DNA of 64,000 nucleotides from Flavobacterium sp. KACC 22763. Its GTDB lineage: Bacteria > Bacteroidota > Bacteroidia > Flavobacteriales > Flavobacteriaceae. This document shows positions 26,317 through 35,623 of the stretch, piece after piece. The stretch is from NCBI RefSeq assembly GCF_028736155.1, contig NZ_CP117879.1, positions 2,728,001-2,792,000 of the forward strand. Direction: 5' to 3'. The notes under the pieces are model-generated. The model was not told the origin of the DNA and made no database searches. It saw only the letters and a program-made list of their open reading frames with translations. Each line of letters opens with the position of its first letter. The first letter of the stretch is position 1. Both the position numbers and the translations under genes were made by a program.

Positions 26317-27333
26317 ATGAAAAAATTACTCCTTTTATTCTTAATTGTCTCTGCGTATTCATGCAAAACCGCACAGTCAACTGCATCCAAAGACAATTCA
26401 GATCCTACAAAATACGTAAAAACAATTAGCGAAAAAGACTTAAAGAAAATGCTTTACACTGTTGCTTCTGACGAAATGGAAGGCCGCGAAACTGGTTCTA
26501 AAGGACAGAAAAAAGCAGGTCTTTATATGATCGAGCAATACAAAAAAAGTGGGATCTCTTTTCCAAAAGGAGCTAAAGATTTCTACCAGCCTGTTCCCGC
26601 TGCATTTATGAATGCAAGACGTAATCAAAATCTTCCAGATTCTGAAAATATCTGGGCTTACATTGAAGGTTCAGAAAAACCAAACGAAGTTTTGGTAATT
26701 TCTGCGCATTACGATCACGTAGGAATTAAAGATGGTGAAGTTTACAACGGTGCTGATGATGATGGTTCTGGAACTGTAGCGGTTATAGAAATGGCTAAAG
26801 CTTTTGCTAAAGCTAAAAAGCAAGGTCACGGTCCAAAACGTTCTATTTTGTTTCTTCATGTAACTGGTGAAGAACATGGTTTGCACGGATCACGTTATTA
26901 TTCTGAAAACCCATTATTTCCAATCGAAAACACAATTGCAGATATCAACATTGACATGATCGGACGACGTGATGTTGAACATTCAAATACAAACAACTAC
27001 GTTTATGTAATTGGTGCTGACAGATTATCTTCTGATTTACACAATGCGGTTGTCTCTCAAAACGAGAAATACATTAAAATGGATTTAGATTTCAAATTTA
27101 ATGATCCTAAAGACCCAAACCATTTCTATGAGCGTTCTGATCACTATAACTTCGCAAAACACGGTATTCCAGCTGTTTTCTTCTTCAACGGAGTTCACGA
27201 AGATTACCACGGAAAAGGTGACGAGCCTCAAAAAATTGAATACGACGCTTTAACCAAAAGAACAAAACTGGCTTTTGTAGTAGCTTGGGATTTGGCTAAT
27301 AGAGAAAATAGACCGGTAGTGGATAAAAAATAA
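26317..27333 (+). CDS. M28 family zinc aminopeptidase, lipoprotein
   Basis: The protein has 338 residues with a lipoprotein signal (SAYSC, Cys16). Zinc ligands of the M28 family are visible: His131 (SAHYDHVG), Asp147 (NGADDDGSG), Glu185/Glu186 (TGEEHGLHGS), Asp213 (IDMIGR) and a late His in ERSDHYNFAKHG. It cleaves N-terminal residues from peptides at the cell envelope. It lies 9 bp after the DUF3667 gene and converges on rho, with a shared terminator between. Confidence 0.92.
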   Translation: MKKLLLLFLIVSAYSCKTAQSTASKDNSDPTKYVKTISEKDLKKMLYTVASDEMEGRETGSKGQKKAGLYMIEQYKKSGISFPKGAKDFYQPVPAAFMNARRNQNLPDSENIWAYIEGSEKPNEVLVISAHYDHVGIKDGEVYNGADDDGSGTVAVIEMAKAFAKAKKQGHGPKRSILFLHVTGEEHGLHGSRYYSENPLFPIENTIADINIDMIGRRDVEHSNTNNYVYVIGADRLSSDLHNAVVSQNEKYIKMDLDFKFNDPKDPNHFYERSDHYNFAKHGIPAVFFFNGVHEDYHGKGDEPQKIEYDALTKRTKLAFVVAWDLANRENRPVVDKK

Positions 27334-27339
27334 GGTTCT

Positions 27340-27488
27340 AAGGTTCTGAGATACTAAGGTTCTAAGGTTCTTTTAGGAACGAATATAAAAAAGGATGAGT
27401 AAAACTCATCCTTTTTTATATTATATATTTTTTGATTTACTCAAAGCTAAAAAAAACTTAGAATCTTAGCATCTCAGAACCTTAGCAA
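27340..27488. repeat. Inverted repeat arms around the rho/M28 terminator
   Basis: About 30 bp at 27340-27369 (AAGGTTCTGAGATACTAAGG...) is nearly the reverse complement of 27453-27486 (...CTTAGCATCTCAGAACCTT). The arms surround the terminator at 27384-27420. It is a dispersed-repeat type of sequence. Confidence 0.55.
27384..27420. terminator. Bidirectional terminator between M28 peptidase and rho
   Basis: A perfect 17-bp inverted repeat TATAAAAAAGGATGAGT (27384-27400), loop AAA, and its complement (27404-27420), with A- and T-runs at both ends, lies between two converging genes. Confidence 0.9.
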
Positions 27489-27494
27489 CTTTAA

Positions 27495-29315
27495 CTAGTC
27501 ATTCATCGAAATCAAAAACTCCTCATTATTTTTCGTTTTCTTGAAACGATCGTTTACGAAATCCATAGATTCTACCGGGTTCATATCTGATAGATATTTA
27601 CGCATAATCCACATTCTTTGTAATGTTTTCTCGTCTAATAATAAGTCATCACGACGTGTACTTGATGATGTAAGATCGATTGCAGGGAAAATACGTTTAT
27701 TAGCTATCTTACGATCTAATTGAAGCTCCATATTACCAGTTCCTTTAAATTCTTCGAAGATAACCTCGTCCATTTTAGAACCAGTTTCTGTTAATGCAGT
27801 AGCGATGATACTTAAAGATCCACCGTTTTCTACATTTCTAGCAGCTCCAAAGAAACGTTTTGGTTTTTGTAATGCATTGGCATCAACACCTCCACTTAAT
27901 ACTTTACCAGATGCTGGCTGAACTGTATTGTAAGCTCTCGCTAAACGCGTAATCGAGTCTAAAAGAATCACAACATCGTGACCACATTCTACTAAACGTT
28001 TTGCTTTTTCAAGAACGATATTTGCGATTTTAACGTGCTCTTGTGGCTCTCTATCAAAAGTTGAAGCGATAACCTCACCACGAACACTTCTTTGCATATC
28101 GGTAACCTCCTCAGGACGCTCATCAATAAGAAGAACAATCAAATAAACTTCTGGGTGGTTGGCTGCAATAGCGTTTGCAATATCTTTAAGAAGCATTGTT
28201 TTACCTGTTTTAGGCTGTGCAACGATCATTCCACGCTGACCTTTACCTATTGGCGAAAACAAATCTATAATTCTTGTTGAAATAGAACTGCCTTTTTCGG
28301 CTAGTTTGAATTTTTCTGAAGGGAAAACTGGTGTCAAGTGTTCAAAAGAAACTCTATCGCGAACCACTTGCGGATCGTGTCCATTGATTTTTAATACACG
28401 AACCAATGGGAAAAACTTCTCACCTTCTTTTGGAGGGCGAACCACTCCTTTTACTGTATCTCCCGTTTTTAAACCAAATAATCTGATTTGTGAAGTTGAT
28501 AAATAAATATCGTCTGGAGAAGCTAAATAATTATAATCTGATGAACGTAAAAATCCATAACCGTCTGGCATCATTTCAAGAACGCCTTCACTTTCGATAA
28601 TTCCATCAAATTCAAAATCAGAATCTCTGAAATTATTGTTATTCTTTTTATTCTTGTGATTAGGGTTTTGGTTATTGTGATTTCCGTTTCCATTCCCGTT
28701 CTGATTCGGGTTTTGATTTTGGTTCTGGTTCTGATTTTTATTCTGATTCGGATTAACCTTTTTTGCAGGAGATTGTGTAGTTTTTTCAGCTGTTTCTGCT
28801 GTTGGCTCAGAACTAATTGTTTCTGATGGAGTTGATTCTGCAACTTCTTCAGCAGTTACTTCTTTTACTGCCTCTTTCTCTTTTTTAAGAGCTACTTTTT
28901 TCTCGTATGCCTGCTTATTAAATTTTACCGCTTTAGGTTCTTTTTTTCCTGCCGCAGGTTTATTTTCCTGTACTGCTTCTGTTGCCGTTTCTGCAATTGG
29001 CTCCACTTTTTCTGCAGTTTCATTATTCTGAACAGTTTCCTCTACTTTATCAAATTCTAAAACAGGTGCATTTTTGGTATTTGCCGCTTTTGCTTTGACT
29101 GGTGCAATTCTAGCACGTTTTGGTTTCTCTTCTTTAGTTTCTGCTGCTTCAGTTTTTGGAGTTTCTGTCGACGCAAGAGATGCCTCTTGGTGTGCTAAAA
29201 TCTGACTAATTAAAGTCTCTTTTTTGACACCAGTAATCTTTATTGTTTTAGCTAACTTAGCTATTTCTTGAAGCTCAGAAAGCTTCATTTCTTTTAATGC
29301 AGAAATATCAAACAT
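27495..29315 (-). CDS. rho: Transcription termination factor Rho with disordered insertion
   Basis: The protein has 606 residues against about 420 in E. coli. It has a SAP-like N-terminal helix domain (about 1-45), a disordered region (about 48-232) rich in Glu, Lys, Ala and Thr and then Asn/Gln ([17 protein letters not shown]), an OB-type RNA-binding domain (about 236-312, DGYGFLR), and the hexameric ATPase with Walker A AQPKTGKT (366-373) and [14 protein letters not shown]. It releases RNA from polymerase using ATP. Long disordered insertions are known in Bacteroidota Rho and reported to drive condensate formation in Bacteroides. A DUF4293 gene is divergent. Confidence 0.96.
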   Translation of the reverse strand: MFDISALKEMKLSELQEIAKLAKTIKITGVKKETLISQILAHQEASLASTETPKTEAAETKEEKPKRARIAPVKAKAANTKNAPVLEFDKVEETVQNNETAEKVEPIAETATEAVQENKPAAGKKEPKAVKFNKQAYEKKVALKKEKEAVKEVTAEEVAESTPSETISSEPTAETAEKTTQSPAKKVNPNQNKNQNQNQNQNPNQNGNGNGNHNNQNPNHKNKKNNNNFRDSDFEFDGIIESEGVLEMMPDGYGFLRSSDYNYLASPDDIYLSTSQIRLFGLKTGDTVKGVVRPPKEGEKFFPLVRVLKINGHDPQVVRDRVSFEHLTPVFPSEKFKLAEKGSSISTRIIDLFSPIGKGQRGMIVAQPKTGKTMLLKDIANAIAANHPEVYLIVLLIDERPEEVTDMQRSVRGEVIASTFDREPQEHVKIANIVLEKAKRLVECGHDVVILLDSITRLARAYNTVQPASGKVLSGGVDANALQKPKRFFGAARNVENGGSLSIIATALTETGSKMDEVIFEEFKGTGNMELQLDRKIANKRIFPAIDLTSSSTRRDDLLLDEKTLQRMWIMRKYLSDMNPVESMDFVNDRFKKTKNNEEFLISMND

Positions 29316-29471
29316 GAATGTTCTATGAATTTAATTATTTTAAGGAATACTGTAAAAAGAATAGGTAGATAATTAATTTGAATTGACCGCAGTATGAAGT
29401 GCTTACGGTATTATGATGCAATAATACGAATAAAATTTTATCATACAATAGTATTTTAAAAAAAGAAAATA

Positions 29472-29479
29472 TATTTTTG
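29472..29479 (+). promoter_or_regulatory. -7 box upstream of the DUF4293 gene
   Basis: TATTTTTG fits TAnnTTTG and lies 17 bp before the ATG at 29497. No clear TTG -33 element was found at the usual spacing. Confidence 0.4.
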
Positions 29480-29496
29480 TAAAACATTTTTAGACC

Positions 29497-29907
29497 ATGA
29501 TACAAAGAATTCAGACTGTATATTTATTTCTAGCTTTTGCTGCAACTGGCATTTTAATGCTTTTTGTTCCGCTTTGGACAACTAGTGCAGGAAAACCATT
29601 CTTTTTTATGCAGGATCAGCTTTATACTGTTTTATTAGGTTTGACAACAATGCTTAGTATTATTAGTATTATTTCATTTAAAAAGAGACAAAATCAGTTT
29701 GTATTAAACAGACTGAACATCATATTAAATTTAATTTTATTAGGATTATTTGTATATCGATCACTAAATTTATCTGGAGGGACTGAAGTCTCTGAGAAAG
29801 GTATTGGGATGTTCATGCCGATTGTCGCTATCGTGTTATTAGTTTTAGCTAATAAGGCCATCAAAAAGGACGAAGATCTTGTAAAATCTGTTGATCGTTT
29901 GAGGTAA
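29497..29907 (+). CDS. DUF4293 family four-helix membrane protein
   Basis: The protein has 136 residues with four hydrophobic segments (about 6-26, 40-60, 68-88, 104-123) and the family start MIQRIQTVYLFLAFAATG. Its function is unknown. Divergent placement beside rho is, from memory, common in Flavobacteriia. It is followed by a clean terminator, so it is a single-gene unit. Confidence 0.85.
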   Translation: MIQRIQTVYLFLAFAATGILMLFVPLWTTSAGKPFFFMQDQLYTVLLGLTTMLSIISIISFKKRQNQFVLNRLNIILNLILLGLFVYRSLNLSGGTEVSEKGIGMFMPIVAIVLLVLANKAIKKDEDLVKSVDRLR

Positions 29908-29940
29908 ACCTATAAACTTAGTTTATTTTGTGCGAAGAAG

Positions 29941-29968
29941 AACCCGAATTTTTATTCGGGTTTTTTTT
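29941..29968 (+). terminator. Rho-independent terminator after the DUF4293 gene
   Basis: AACCCGAAT, loop, ATTCGGGTT followed by a run of T (29941-29968). Confidence 0.9.
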
Positions 29969-30054
29969 GCCCTATTATATTACAAATCAGACCTAAAGAG
30001 CATACTCAAAATGTGATTTACATGATAAATTTGTATTTTCAAATTCAAATAATC

Positions 30055-30714
30055 ATGGCACCAAAAATAAGAGTTCATCTTGCAGACGATCATCAGGTCT
30101 TGATTGATGGACTATCCAACTTACTTCAAACCGTTTCAAACTTTGAAGTGGCAGGAACTTCACTAGACGGCACCACTGTCTATGAAGATGTCATGAAAGA
30201 TAATGCCGATGTCTTAATTTTAGACATCAGCATGCCGAAAAAAGATGGTATTGAAACCCTTAAAGAATTTAATGAAAAACAGCTCCCTTGCAAAGTCATC
30301 ATTTTATCTAGTTATGATGATTTAAAAATCATTAAAGAAGTAATGAAACTGGGCGCAAAAGGCTATCTTACAAAGAATTGCGCTGGCGAAAATATTATTG
30401 AAGCCGTTGAAGCTGTTTATCAAGGACAGGAATATTTTAGTGACGCCGTCAGAGAAAAGATCTTCAACTCTTTTATGGACAGTCCGAAACTGAACCACAG
30501 TGCAATTATAGAAAATCCTATTTTAAGCCCGCGAGAGATCGAAATTATTATTTTGATTGCTTTGGAACATAGCGGGAAAGAAATTAGCGAAAAGCTTTTC
30601 ATTAGTTCACACACCGTAGAAACACATCGTAAAAACATCATGAAAAAGCTGAATATAAAAAGTACGATAGGTTTAGTAAAATATGCCCTTAAAAACAATC
30701 TGATTAATCCTTAA
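30055..30714 (+). CDS. NarL/FixJ-type response regulator
   Basis: This 219-residue protein is read from the ATG at 30055 (MAPKIRVHLADDHQ). A GTG at 30013 would add 14 residues unlike the family. It has a receiver domain (about 4-120) with acidic pocket Asp11/Asp12 and phospho-acceptor Asp57 (LILDISMP), and Lys at KGYLTKNCAG. The C-terminal LuxR-type HTH (about 150-215) has LSPREIEIIILIALEHSGKE and SSHTVETHRKNIMKKLNIK. It binds DNA when phosphorylated, presumably by the histidine kinase 11 bp downstream. Target genes are unknown. Confidence 0.93.
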   Translation: MAPKIRVHLADDHQVLIDGLSNLLQTVSNFEVAGTSLDGTTVYEDVMKDNADVLILDISMPKKDGIETLKEFNEKQLPCKVIILSSYDDLKIIKEVMKLGAKGYLTKNCAGENIIEAVEAVYQGQEYFSDAVREKIFNSFMDSPKLNHSAIIENPILSPREIEIIILIALEHSGKEISEKLFISSHTVETHRKNIMKKLNIKSTIGLVKYALKNNLINP

Positions 30715-30725
30715 CAATTGCTTTT

Positions 30726-31640
30726 ATGCCTGTTTTCCGTTTTTTTATCTCTTTGCTATTATTTTTTGCTGTTAAAGGAACTAGTCTTGCACAGCCAAAA
30801 GACACTGTAAACACAAAGGCGTCGCAAACTCAAGTTGATAATAAAACTGTCCTTACGTCTATTAGCAAATCAGAACAATTACGAAATAAAAAAATTGTTA
30901 GCCTATCTATCATACTAACCATCATTGTTTTTCTTTTATTTTACTTTTTGTATCAAAACAATAAACTAAAGCAAAAAATAAAACGCAAAGACACCAAACA
31001 GAAAATTCTTCTCGACATCATCAATTCAGGCATAGATTCTCAAGAGGCAGAACACAAAAAAATTGCTTCTTTTCTTCATGATAATATTAATTCGCTATTA
31101 TCTTCAGCTGGATTGCATTTAAATACATTTACAGCTCAGAACAATATAAAATCGGATGAAATACAAAAAGCAAAAACCATTTTATCTGAGGCTCACGAGC
31201 TCTTAAGAGATATGTCTCATGATCTTGTTCCAGCTCTTTTGGTACGCTTTGGATTAATTTATTCTTTAGAGGATTTATGCGAAAAAAACTCCAATTCTGC
31301 GATTGAATTTGAATTTTCAAGTTCAGTTCCGACCAGCAGACGATATGCTGAAAAATTCGAAATGAAAATTTATTTTATTGTAAGTGAATTATTTAGCAAT
31401 ATCACTAAGCATAGCAATGCCCAAAAAGCAAAACTTACTTTAAATGAAAAAGAAAACCAATTAATTCTGCGTATTCATGATGATGGTATTGGTTTTAAAA
31501 CTCAAAAATTAAAAGATGCGGAAGGCTTTGGCTTAAACAGAATCAGAGCGCGAATCAAAAAATACAAAGGCTCTTTATCTATTGTTTCCAGAGAAAATCA
31601 GGGAACCAAAATAAAAATCGAGATTCCGCTACCACATTAA
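30726..31640 (+). CDS. Sensor histidine kinase (HisKA_3 type)
   Basis: The protein has 304 residues: signal peptide (about 1-22, GTSLAQ), a short periplasmic stretch of about 35 residues, a membrane helix (about 57-77), a coiled-coil linker, a HisKA_3 dimerisation domain with His118 (KIASFLHDNINSLLSS) and an HATPase_c domain (about 200-304; N box SELFSNITKHSNAQ, G1 box IHDDGIGF, GFGLNRI). With so small a periplasmic part it may sense through the membrane or a partner. It is cotranscribed with the response regulator at 30055. Its stop abuts the stop of the converging phosphoesterase gene. Confidence 0.92.
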   Translation: MPVFRFFISLLLFFAVKGTSLAQPKDTVNTKASQTQVDNKTVLTSISKSEQLRNKKIVSLSIILTIIVFLLFYFLYQNNKLKQKIKRKDTKQKILLDIINSGIDSQEAEHKKIASFLHDNINSLLSSAGLHLNTFTAQNNIKSDEIQKAKTILSEAHELLRDMSHDLVPALLVRFGLIYSLEDLCEKNSNSAIEFEFSSSVPTSRRYAEKFEMKIYFIVSELFSNITKHSNAQKAKLTLNEKENQLILRIHDDGIGFKTQKLKDAEGFGLNRIRARIKKYKGSLSIVSRENQGTKIKIEIPLPH

Positions 31641-32135
31641 TTATTTCGCTCCTATTTCAACAATTTCCAGATCTTTGATTTTATCATCATCAATTACAAA
31701 TCGAAGCATCGTTCGTACTTTATGAAAACCGCTTTTCCCTGCCGCACCTGGATTCATGTGCAGTAAATTGTGCTTTTTATCAAACATAACTTTTAAGATA
31801 TGCGAATGCCCGCAGATAAACAATTTTGGCGGATTCAAAGCCAATTCTTCTCTAACATTCTGATTGTACTTTCCGGGATAACCTCCAATATGCGTAATCC
31901 AAACCGATACATTTTCGCATGAAAAACGGTTATTTAGCGGAAACTCTAATCTTGCTTTTGCATCATCAATGTTTCCATAAACCGCTCTCAATGGCTTTAG
32001 TTTTTTAATAGCATCTGTAACACTCAAATCTCCAATATCTCCAGCATGCCAAACCTCATCTGCCTGAGCAACATATTTTAAAATTGTATCATCAATATGG
32101 CTGTGAGTATCTGAGAGAAGTAGGATCTTAGTCAA
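31641..32135 (-). CDS. YfcE/MJ0936-type metallophosphoesterase
   Basis: The 164-residue protein shows all metal ligands of the calcineurin-like fold: Asp9 and His11 (LLSDTHSH), Asp33 (HAGDIGD), Asn in VYGNIDD, and histidines in CGHSHI. It probably hydrolyses phosphodiesters or phosphomonoesters in the cytoplasm. Its stop codon (31641-31643) is directly adjacent to the stop of the converging histidine kinase, leaving no room for a terminator between them. Confidence 0.9.
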   Translation of the reverse strand: MTKILLLSDTHSHIDDTILKYVAQADEVWHAGDIGDLSVTDAIKKLKPLRAVYGNIDDAKARLEFPLNNRFSCENVSVWITHIGGYPGKYNQNVREELALNPPKLFICGHSHILKVMFDKKHNLLHMNPGAAGKSGFHKVRTMLRFVIDDDKIKDLEIVEIGAK

Positions 32136-32141
32136 TTTTTT

Positions 32142-32216
32142 TGAGGTTCAAAGGTTCATAGTAACAAAGATACAAAGATACAAAGGTTTTTCTGTAGAGA
32201 CGCACTGTAGTGCGTC
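32142..32216. repeat. Palindromic repeat unit, inverted copy left of the flotillin-like gene
   Basis: AGGTTCAAAGGTTCATAGTAA...CAAAGGTTTTT followed by CTGTAGA and the palindrome GACGCACTGTAGTGCGTC (32199-32216) is the reverse complement, with changes, of the 88-bp unit repeated three times at 34593-34847 on the other side of the flotillin-like gene. Confidence 0.75.
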
Positions 32217-32248
32217 TTTCATAAAGTTTTATTTTCTTTATAAACATA

Positions 32249-32323
32249 AAAAATCCGATCTGAAAAACAGATCGGATTTTTGTAAATTATTAGACCTGAC
32301 AGGTTTTAGAGACCTGTCAGGTC
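32249..32323. terminator. Two terminator-like hairpins downstream of the flotillin-like gene
   Basis: AAAAATCCGATCTG / CAGATCGGATTTTT (32249-32281) and GACCTGACAGGT / ACCTGTCAGGTC (32293-32323, then TTTT). The first belongs to a stem family also seen at 50144, 51097 and 51759. Confidence 0.75.
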
Positions 32324-32337
32324 TTTTGTGAGCTAAT

Positions 32338-34257
32338 TTATTTCTTAGTATTTTGATTTTTACCTTCTTTCAATTCTTTGGTATCCATCATTTCCATCAA
32401 TTTCAATCCCAATAAACCACTGATTGAACCATCAGAACCGCCGTTTCCTGAAATTAATACATCTGGAATTACTTTGATATTTCCTTTACCAATTTCTTCG
32501 GTTACTTTATAACGGGTAAAATTATCTCCGCCCATTGCGCTAACTTGTAATTGATATGCTTCTGCAGTAGATTTACCAATCGCCATAATTTTCTCCGCTT
32601 CAGCCAAACCAGTTTTTGAGATTTTTTCAGCTTCTGCACTTGCATTCAGTCTTGTTGCTTCAGCTTGTGCTCCTGCTCTTGCTTTTGTGGCTTCGGCTTC
32701 TGCACTTGCACGCATTTTTGTAGCTTCTGCTTCAGCATTTACATTCAGTTTTAAACTTGTTGCATCTCCTTCCGCTTTCTTAACAGTTGCATCTGCAGTA
32801 CGTTGTGCGATTTCAACACTTTGCGAAGCTCGTACAATTTCTTTCTGCATATCAGCAATTGCCGTTTCTTTTTCCATTCCCTGACGCTGTTCTTGTGCCA
32901 ATTTTTGGGTTTGATATGTTTTCTGCTCTTCTTCGGCCAATTTTCTGTCTGTCAAAGTTTTCATTAACGAATCTGGCGGAACAATATCTCCAATTAAGGT
33001 ATCAACAGCATTTACGTTATATTCATCAAGAACTAATTTAATATGGTTTTTAGCCGATTCTTGACGTTCTTTTCTAGTTGTAAGGAACGAAATCACATCG
33101 CTGTCTTGAGCTGAGTTTCTAAAATAGTTACCAATTGTCGGTTCCAAAACCTGAGAAACTAAATTGTTCATACTTCCAAAACGTGCAATTACTTTTGGCG
33201 CTTCGGCCGCCGGAACGTGAATAATTTGTGCAACATCAAGATTGAAAGGGAAACCGTCTTTTGAACGAACTGTAATTGTAGATAAGTTTTTATCTAAATC
33301 ATGCGATTCACTTCTAGCATTAGCCCAGTTTAAAACCAAGTTTGTTGTCGGAACAGGTTCTAGCTTAGTAGTATATTTATTCAAAGCATACTTTCCTGGC
33401 CCGAAAGGCTCCATCCAAACACCACGCTGTCCTTTTGAAACAATATTTCCGTGTTTAAAAGTGTCACCTGTTACGTCTTGCCCATCTTCTCCAATATAAG
33501 AAATTACAACTCCAACATAACCAATTGGCACATCTGTCATTGGGTTTTGCTCAATTAAAATTCCCCAAGTATTAATATAGTAAGAACCCGCTAACATAAC
33601 CTGAGGCTGCAAACCACGATTTCCGCCATGCTCAAGGAATTTATCAAAATCCTGAAAATTGTTATGGCTATCTACAAATTTACCTGCAATCTGTCCTTGC
33701 GGAATTGGTTCACCATCTAGAGCTGTTACAATACCAATCATGTTTTCGTAAATCTTGATTTGATCTGTAATTACAATCTCAAACAAAAACGTATTGATAC
33801 GATACGATCCAGTTGTAATAAAAGCAGTCTGACGTCCTTTTTGTCCGCCGTTGTCTAAAAATGCTGTTGCATCTTGAAAGTTGTCACTTTCTACTTTTCT
33901 AGCTAAGATTCTTCCTGTCGGAATTTCTTTTCCATCTTTACTTAAAACCAATCCAATTTTTCCTTCTGGAATTAATGTGAAACTAGTCATGTCAATTGAA
34001 TACTGCCAAATCCACATTCCCCAATATAACCCCGGGGCAAGCGTTTTAGCCTGATAGCCCGCCTCGCCTTTTGTTGCTATAATTCGGCCGTCGGGCAATG
34101 ATTTGTCTGCGCCAAACAAAACAAACTTTTTGGTTACTAAACCGATTTTATCCTCGGGAACAATCACCATTCCGAAGAAAACGCGCAAAATAAATTTGTA
34201 AAAAAGAATGGCAAATACAATTAAAAGTATCCACCAATAAGAGGTAATTTCATTCAT
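32338..34257 (-). CDS. Flotillin/YqiK-like SPFH domain protein
   Basis: The protein has 639 residues: N-terminal membrane segment (about 7-28, WILLIVFAILFYKFILRVFFG), repeated SPFH-like or Gly-rich segments (GLYWGMWIWQYSID and related) over about 30-330, a band-7/SPFH core to about 460, then a long Ala/Glu/Lys coiled coil with near-repeats AEAEATKMRA, AEAEATKARA and AQAEATRLNA (about 510-570). Such proteins form membrane-attached scaffolds. The gene is single and bracketed by inverted copies of the same palindromic repeat (32142-32216 and 34593-34847). Confidence 0.85.
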   Translation of the reverse strand: MNEITSYWWILLIVFAILFYKFILRVFFGMVIVPEDKIGLVTKKFVLFGADKSLPDGRIIATKGEAGYQAKTLAPGLYWGMWIWQYSIDMTSFTLIPEGKIGLVLSKDGKEIPTGRILARKVESDNFQDATAFLDNGGQKGRQTAFITTGSYRINTFLFEIVITDQIKIYENMIGIVTALDGEPIPQGQIAGKFVDSHNNFQDFDKFLEHGGNRGLQPQVMLAGSYYINTWGILIEQNPMTDVPIGYVGVVISYIGEDGQDVTGDTFKHGNIVSKGQRGVWMEPFGPGKYALNKYTTKLEPVPTTNLVLNWANARSESHDLDKNLSTITVRSKDGFPFNLDVAQIIHVPAAEAPKVIARFGSMNNLVSQVLEPTIGNYFRNSAQDSDVISFLTTRKERQESAKNHIKLVLDEYNVNAVDTLIGDIVPPDSLMKTLTDRKLAEEEQKTYQTQKLAQEQRQGMEKETAIADMQKEIVRASQSVEIAQRTADATVKKAEGDATSLKLNVNAEAEATKMRASAEAEATKARAGAQAEATRLNASAEAEKISKTGLAEAEKIMAIGKSTAEAYQLQVSAMGGDNFTRYKVTEEIGKGNIKVIPDVLISGNGGSDGSISGLLGLKLMEMMDTKELKEGKNQNTKK

Positions 34258-34592
34258 AGTTTTTGATATTTAGTGATACAAACATAGGAGAAATATGAAA
34301 TGTTAAAATGAAAAATTTTAAAATTTAACATTTAGAAATTTCTGACTAAAAAAATTAAAAAATAGTTTCAATTATATCGTTGGAATTGTCAATTTCTGAC
34401 ACGATTTTTAGCTGGGCAAACTATGATTTGCATTTTGGGTTTTAAAGGATTTTAACAAAGTTTCTGAAACGCTAAGATGCAATGGGACTAAGTTTTTGTT
34501 TTTAGATTTTATCGAAATAGATGTTTATTGATTTAAAATATATCAAAAACAGTATACCTATATATAAGTACAATTTTTCCAATCGGGCGTGA
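34258..34592. other. AT-rich spacer upstream of the flotillin-like gene
   Basis: A minus-strand TATGTTTG (34286-34279) fits the -7 consensus for the flotillin-like gene, but no -33 box was seen. Near 34450-34490 the text (AAAGTTTCTGAAACGCTAAGATGCAATGGG) resembles decayed intergenic repeat. No gene was seen. Confidence 0.4.
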
Positions 34593-34847
34593 GACGCACT
34601 GCAGTGCGTCTCTACAGATATAAACAACCCAAAAACCTTTGTAACTTTGAACCTTTGTAACTTTGCCACTAAAAAAGTTAGACGCACTGCAGTACGTCTC
34701 TACAGATATAAACAACCCAAAAACCTCTGTTACTTTAAACCTTTGTAACTTTGCCACTAAAAAAGTTAGACGCACTGCAGTGCGTCTCTACAGATATAAA
34801 CAACCCAAAAACCTCTGTTACTTTGAACCTTTGTAACTTTGCCACTA
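34593..34847. repeat. Three tandem 88-bp repeats with palindromic heads
   Basis: Units begin at 34593, 34681 and 34769, exactly 88 bp apart. Each has an 18-bp palindrome (GACGCACTGCAGTGCGTC; one base changed in unit 2) followed by CTACAGATATAAACAACCCA and CCTTTGTAACTTTG-type text. The last unit is slightly truncated. Two minus-strand frames in it are repeat artefacts. It forms the region upstream of truA. Confidence 0.9.
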
Positions 34848-34887
34848 AAAATTGTACCTTTGCCACTCAGAACCTCTGTCCCTTAAA

Positions 34888-35622
34888 ATGAGATATTTTA
34901 TTCAATTCGCTTACAACGGAACACATTATCATGGCTGGCAAATACAGCCAAATGCTTCTTCAGTTCAGGAAACTTTAAATAAGGCTTTTTCGGTTTTATT
35001 AAATGAAACTATCAGCATTATGGGTGCTGGAAGAACGGATACTGGCGTGCACGCGAGTGAAATGTATGGTCATTTTGATACAGAAAAAACTCTTGATATT
35101 CCAATTTTGGTTTATAAATTGAATTCGTATTTGCCAAAAGACATTGCGATTTTTGATATTAAACTAGTTCACGATGATGCACACTGTCGTTTTGACGCAA
35201 CAAAACGAACTTACGAATATCATATCAATACGGTTAAAAATCCGTTTTTACAGGAATTGAGCTGGTATGTGACGCAAAAACTAGATGTGGATTTGATGAA
35301 TGAAGCGGCGCAATTATTATTGAAACATACCGATTTTCAGTGTTTTTCAAAAGTTAATACTGATGTAAACACATTTGATTGCACGATTTTTGAGGCGTTC
35401 TGGAAACAGGAAAACGGAAAACTGATTTTTACCATTTCGGCCAATCGTTTTTTAAGAAATATGGTTCGTTCCATTGTGGGAACTTTAATTAATATAGGAT
35501 TGCACAAAATCACATTGGCAGATTTTGAAAATATTATTGCCAGCAAAAACAGAGAAAAAGCAGGGTTTTCTGTCCCAGCACATGGTTTATATTTAACCAA
35601 TATTTATTACGATTACATTTAA
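34888..35622 (+). CDS. truA: tRNA pseudouridine synthase A
   Basis: The 244-residue protein is read from ATG 34888 (MRYFIQFAYNGTHYHGWQIQ), the conserved TruA start; the in-frame upstream start at 34852 adds residues absent from the family. Catalytic Asp51 lies in AGRTDTGVHA, and FLRNMVRSIVGTL is the conserved C-terminal motif. It makes pseudouridine at positions 38-40 of tRNA anticodon stems. It lies behind the 88-bp repeats and 1 bp before the foldable element at 35624. Confidence 0.95.
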   Translation: MRYFIQFAYNGTHYHGWQIQPNASSVQETLNKAFSVLLNETISIMGAGRTDTGVHASEMYGHFDTEKTLDIPILVYKLNSYLPKDIAIFDIKLVHDDAHCRFDATKRTYEYHINTVKNPFLQELSWYVTQKLDVDLMNEAAQLLLKHTDFQCFSKVNTDVNTFDCTIFEAFWKQENGKLIFTISANRFLRNMVRSIVGTLINIGLHKITLADFENIIASKNREKAGFSVPAHGLYLTNIYYDYI

Positions 35623-35623
35623 T

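Noticed and set aside
30013..30054. GTG start upstream of the NarL-type regulator
   Set aside because: It adds residues absent from receiver domains; ATG at 30055 gives the standard start.
34502..34775. Two overlapping minus-strand frames (61 and 80 codons)
   Set aside because: They lie in the 88-bp tandem repeats and repeat the same peptide; no gene features.
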